From: Gaiellasilicea sp963745775
GTDB taxonomy: Bacteria > Actinomycetota > Thermoleophilia > Gaiellales > Gaiellaceae
Reading direction: 5' to 3'
Assembly: GCA_963745775.1 (NCBI GenBank)
Contig: CAVUYY010000008.1
Location: 248,001-312,000 of the forward strand
Length of the DNA: 64,000 nt
Shown here: piece after piece, positions 63,245-64,000 of the stretch
Numbering within the stretch: the stretch's first letter is position 1
How the letters are laid out: each line of letters starts with the position of its first letter
Notes under the pieces: model-generated
Database searches by the model: none
Seen by the model: the letters and a program-made list of their open reading frames with translations, nothing else
What the model was told of the DNA's origin: nothing
Translations under genes and position numbers: made by a program

Positions 63245-64000
63245 ATCCCGAGGCAGACGTACTTGAGCTCGAGCCAGTCGTCGACGCCGTACTTCGAGCC
63301 CTCCCGCCCGATCCCGGACTCCTTCATTCCGCCGAACGGCGCCACCTCGGTCGAGATGATGCCGGTGTTGACGCCGAGGATCCCGTACTCGAGCGCCTCG
63401 GAGACGCGCCAGACCCGGCCGAGGTCGCGGCTGTAGAAGTACGCGGCGAGGCCGTAGGGCGTGTCGTTCGCGAGCGCGACAGCCTCCTCTTCGCTCGCGA
63501 AGCGCTGGATCCCGGCGACCGGGCCGAAGGTCTCCTCGCAGCTCATCGCCATCGCGTTCGAGACGCCCGTGAGCACCGTCGGCTCGAAGAACGTGCCCTC
63601 GAGCCGGCTCCCGCCGAGAACGACCTCGGCGCCGGCGGCGGTCGCGTCGACCACGTGGCGCTCGACCTTTTCCGCCGCGCCTTCGTCGATCAGCGGCCCG
63701 ATCTGGACGCCGTCCTCGAGCCCGTTGCCGACCTTGAGCGCGGCGACCGCTGCCTCGAAGCGCTCGAGGAACGCGTCGTGCACGGAGTCCTGGACGAGGA
63801 TCCGATTCGCCGAGACGCACGTCTGGCCGGAGTTGCGGAACTTGCACATGATCGCGCCCGCGACGGCCGCGTCGAGATCGGCGTCGTCGAAGACGACGAA
63901 GGGCGCGTTGCCGCCGAGCTCGAGCGAGACCTTCTTCACCTGGCCGGCGCACTGCGCCATCAGGAGCTTCCCGATCTCCGTCGAGCCCGTGAACGAGAGC
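63241..64000 (-). CDS. NAD(P)-dependent aldehyde dehydrogenase, C-terminal part (cut by right edge)
   Basis: About 252 codons are visible; the N-terminal half is outside the window. LSFTGSTEIGKLLM is the cofactor-binding turn, VSLELGGNAPFVVFDDADLD has the general-base Glu, and KFRNSGQTCVSANRILVQDS the nucleophile Cys. CEETFGPVAGIQRF, NDTPYGLAAYFYSRDLGR and PFGGMKESGIGREGSKYGVD close the domain. The sequence is closest in style to succinate-semialdehyde dehydrogenases (GabD), but specificity is not certain. It heads the operon aldehyde dehydrogenase, cupin, DUF2855, ThDP enzyme, lipoprotein. Confidence 0.92.
   Translation of the reverse strand, partial: LSFTGSTEIGKLLMAQCAGQVKKVSLELGGNAPFVVFDDADLDAAVAGAIMCKFRNSGQTCVSANRILVQDSVHDAFLERFEAAVAALKVGNGLEDGVQIGPLIDEGAAEKVERHVVDATAAGAEVVLGGSRLEGTFFEPTVLTGVSNAMAMSCEETFGPVAGIQRFASEEEAVALANDTPYGLAAYFYSRDLGRVWRVSEALEYGILGVNTGIISTEVAPFGGMKESGIGREGSKYGVDDWLELKYVCLGI

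Overview
The window is GC-rich, gene-dense actinobacterial chromosome. GTG and TTG starts are frequent, neighbouring genes often overlap by 4 bases (ATGA, GTGA, TTGA), and many genes begin 6-7 bases after a TANNNT box with no leader. Together with a principal sigma factor, a ParA/FtsZ pair and a CysO/CysM/Mec cysteine locus, this suggests a deep-branching actinobacterium. Class Thermoleophilia (Gaiellales or Solirubrobacterales type) is my guess from style, not from a marker gene. I saw no rRNA, tRNA, CRISPR, transposase or prophage, and no gene-free stretch longer than about 230 bases.

Layout. 0-5 kb: gamma-glutamyltransferase (cut by the edge), a flippase-like membrane protein, ftsZ with a long N-terminal extension, parA, a bicupin. 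5-15 kb: two small membrane proteins, a divergent pair of nei-type glycosylase and a GAF-MerR-cobalamin regulator, and the Lhr helicase. 15-16 kb: a small split borosin RiPP locus (precursor plus alpha-N-methyltransferase), the most interesting item here. 16-20.6 kb: a giant SARP-cyclase-ATPase regulator and, divergent from it, a repeat-bearing membrane-anchored surface protein. 20.7-29 kb: DNA repair (HhH-GPD), DUF1028 and PLD proteins, then aminotransferase, leucine-type dehydrogenase and acyl-CoA dehydrogenase, which fit amino-acid catabolism. 29-37.6 kb: SGNH hydrolase, PQQ-type sugar dehydrogenase, amidohydrolase, HxlR regulator, two M20 peptidases, a nuclease-fold protein. 37.7-41 kb: primary sigma factor, TPR protein, glycosyltransferase. 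41-44 kb: rhodanese-MoeB, CysO, CysM and Mec, a complete carrier-protein route to cysteine. 44-47.7 kb: two cupredoxins, aldo/keto reductase, DUF2254, a degenerate MBL protein. 47.7-54.3 kb: a sugar or polyol module (TIM-barrel isomerase, two Gfo/Idh dehydrogenases, GlcG-like protein, ABC importer). 54.4-64 kb: an FG-GAP/vanadium-haloperoxidase fusion, malate synthase, and a ThDP enzyme / DUF2855 / aldehyde dehydrogenase operon (cut by the right edge).

Sequence quality. At least twelve loci are broken by small indels although their motifs are intact on both sides. In seven of eight genes with a single shift the span is 3n+1, meaning one extra base. The densest cluster is 15.0-19.8 kb. I read these as mostly insertion errors of a long-read assembly, not gene decay; the affected genes are given as full spans with the approximate break positions.
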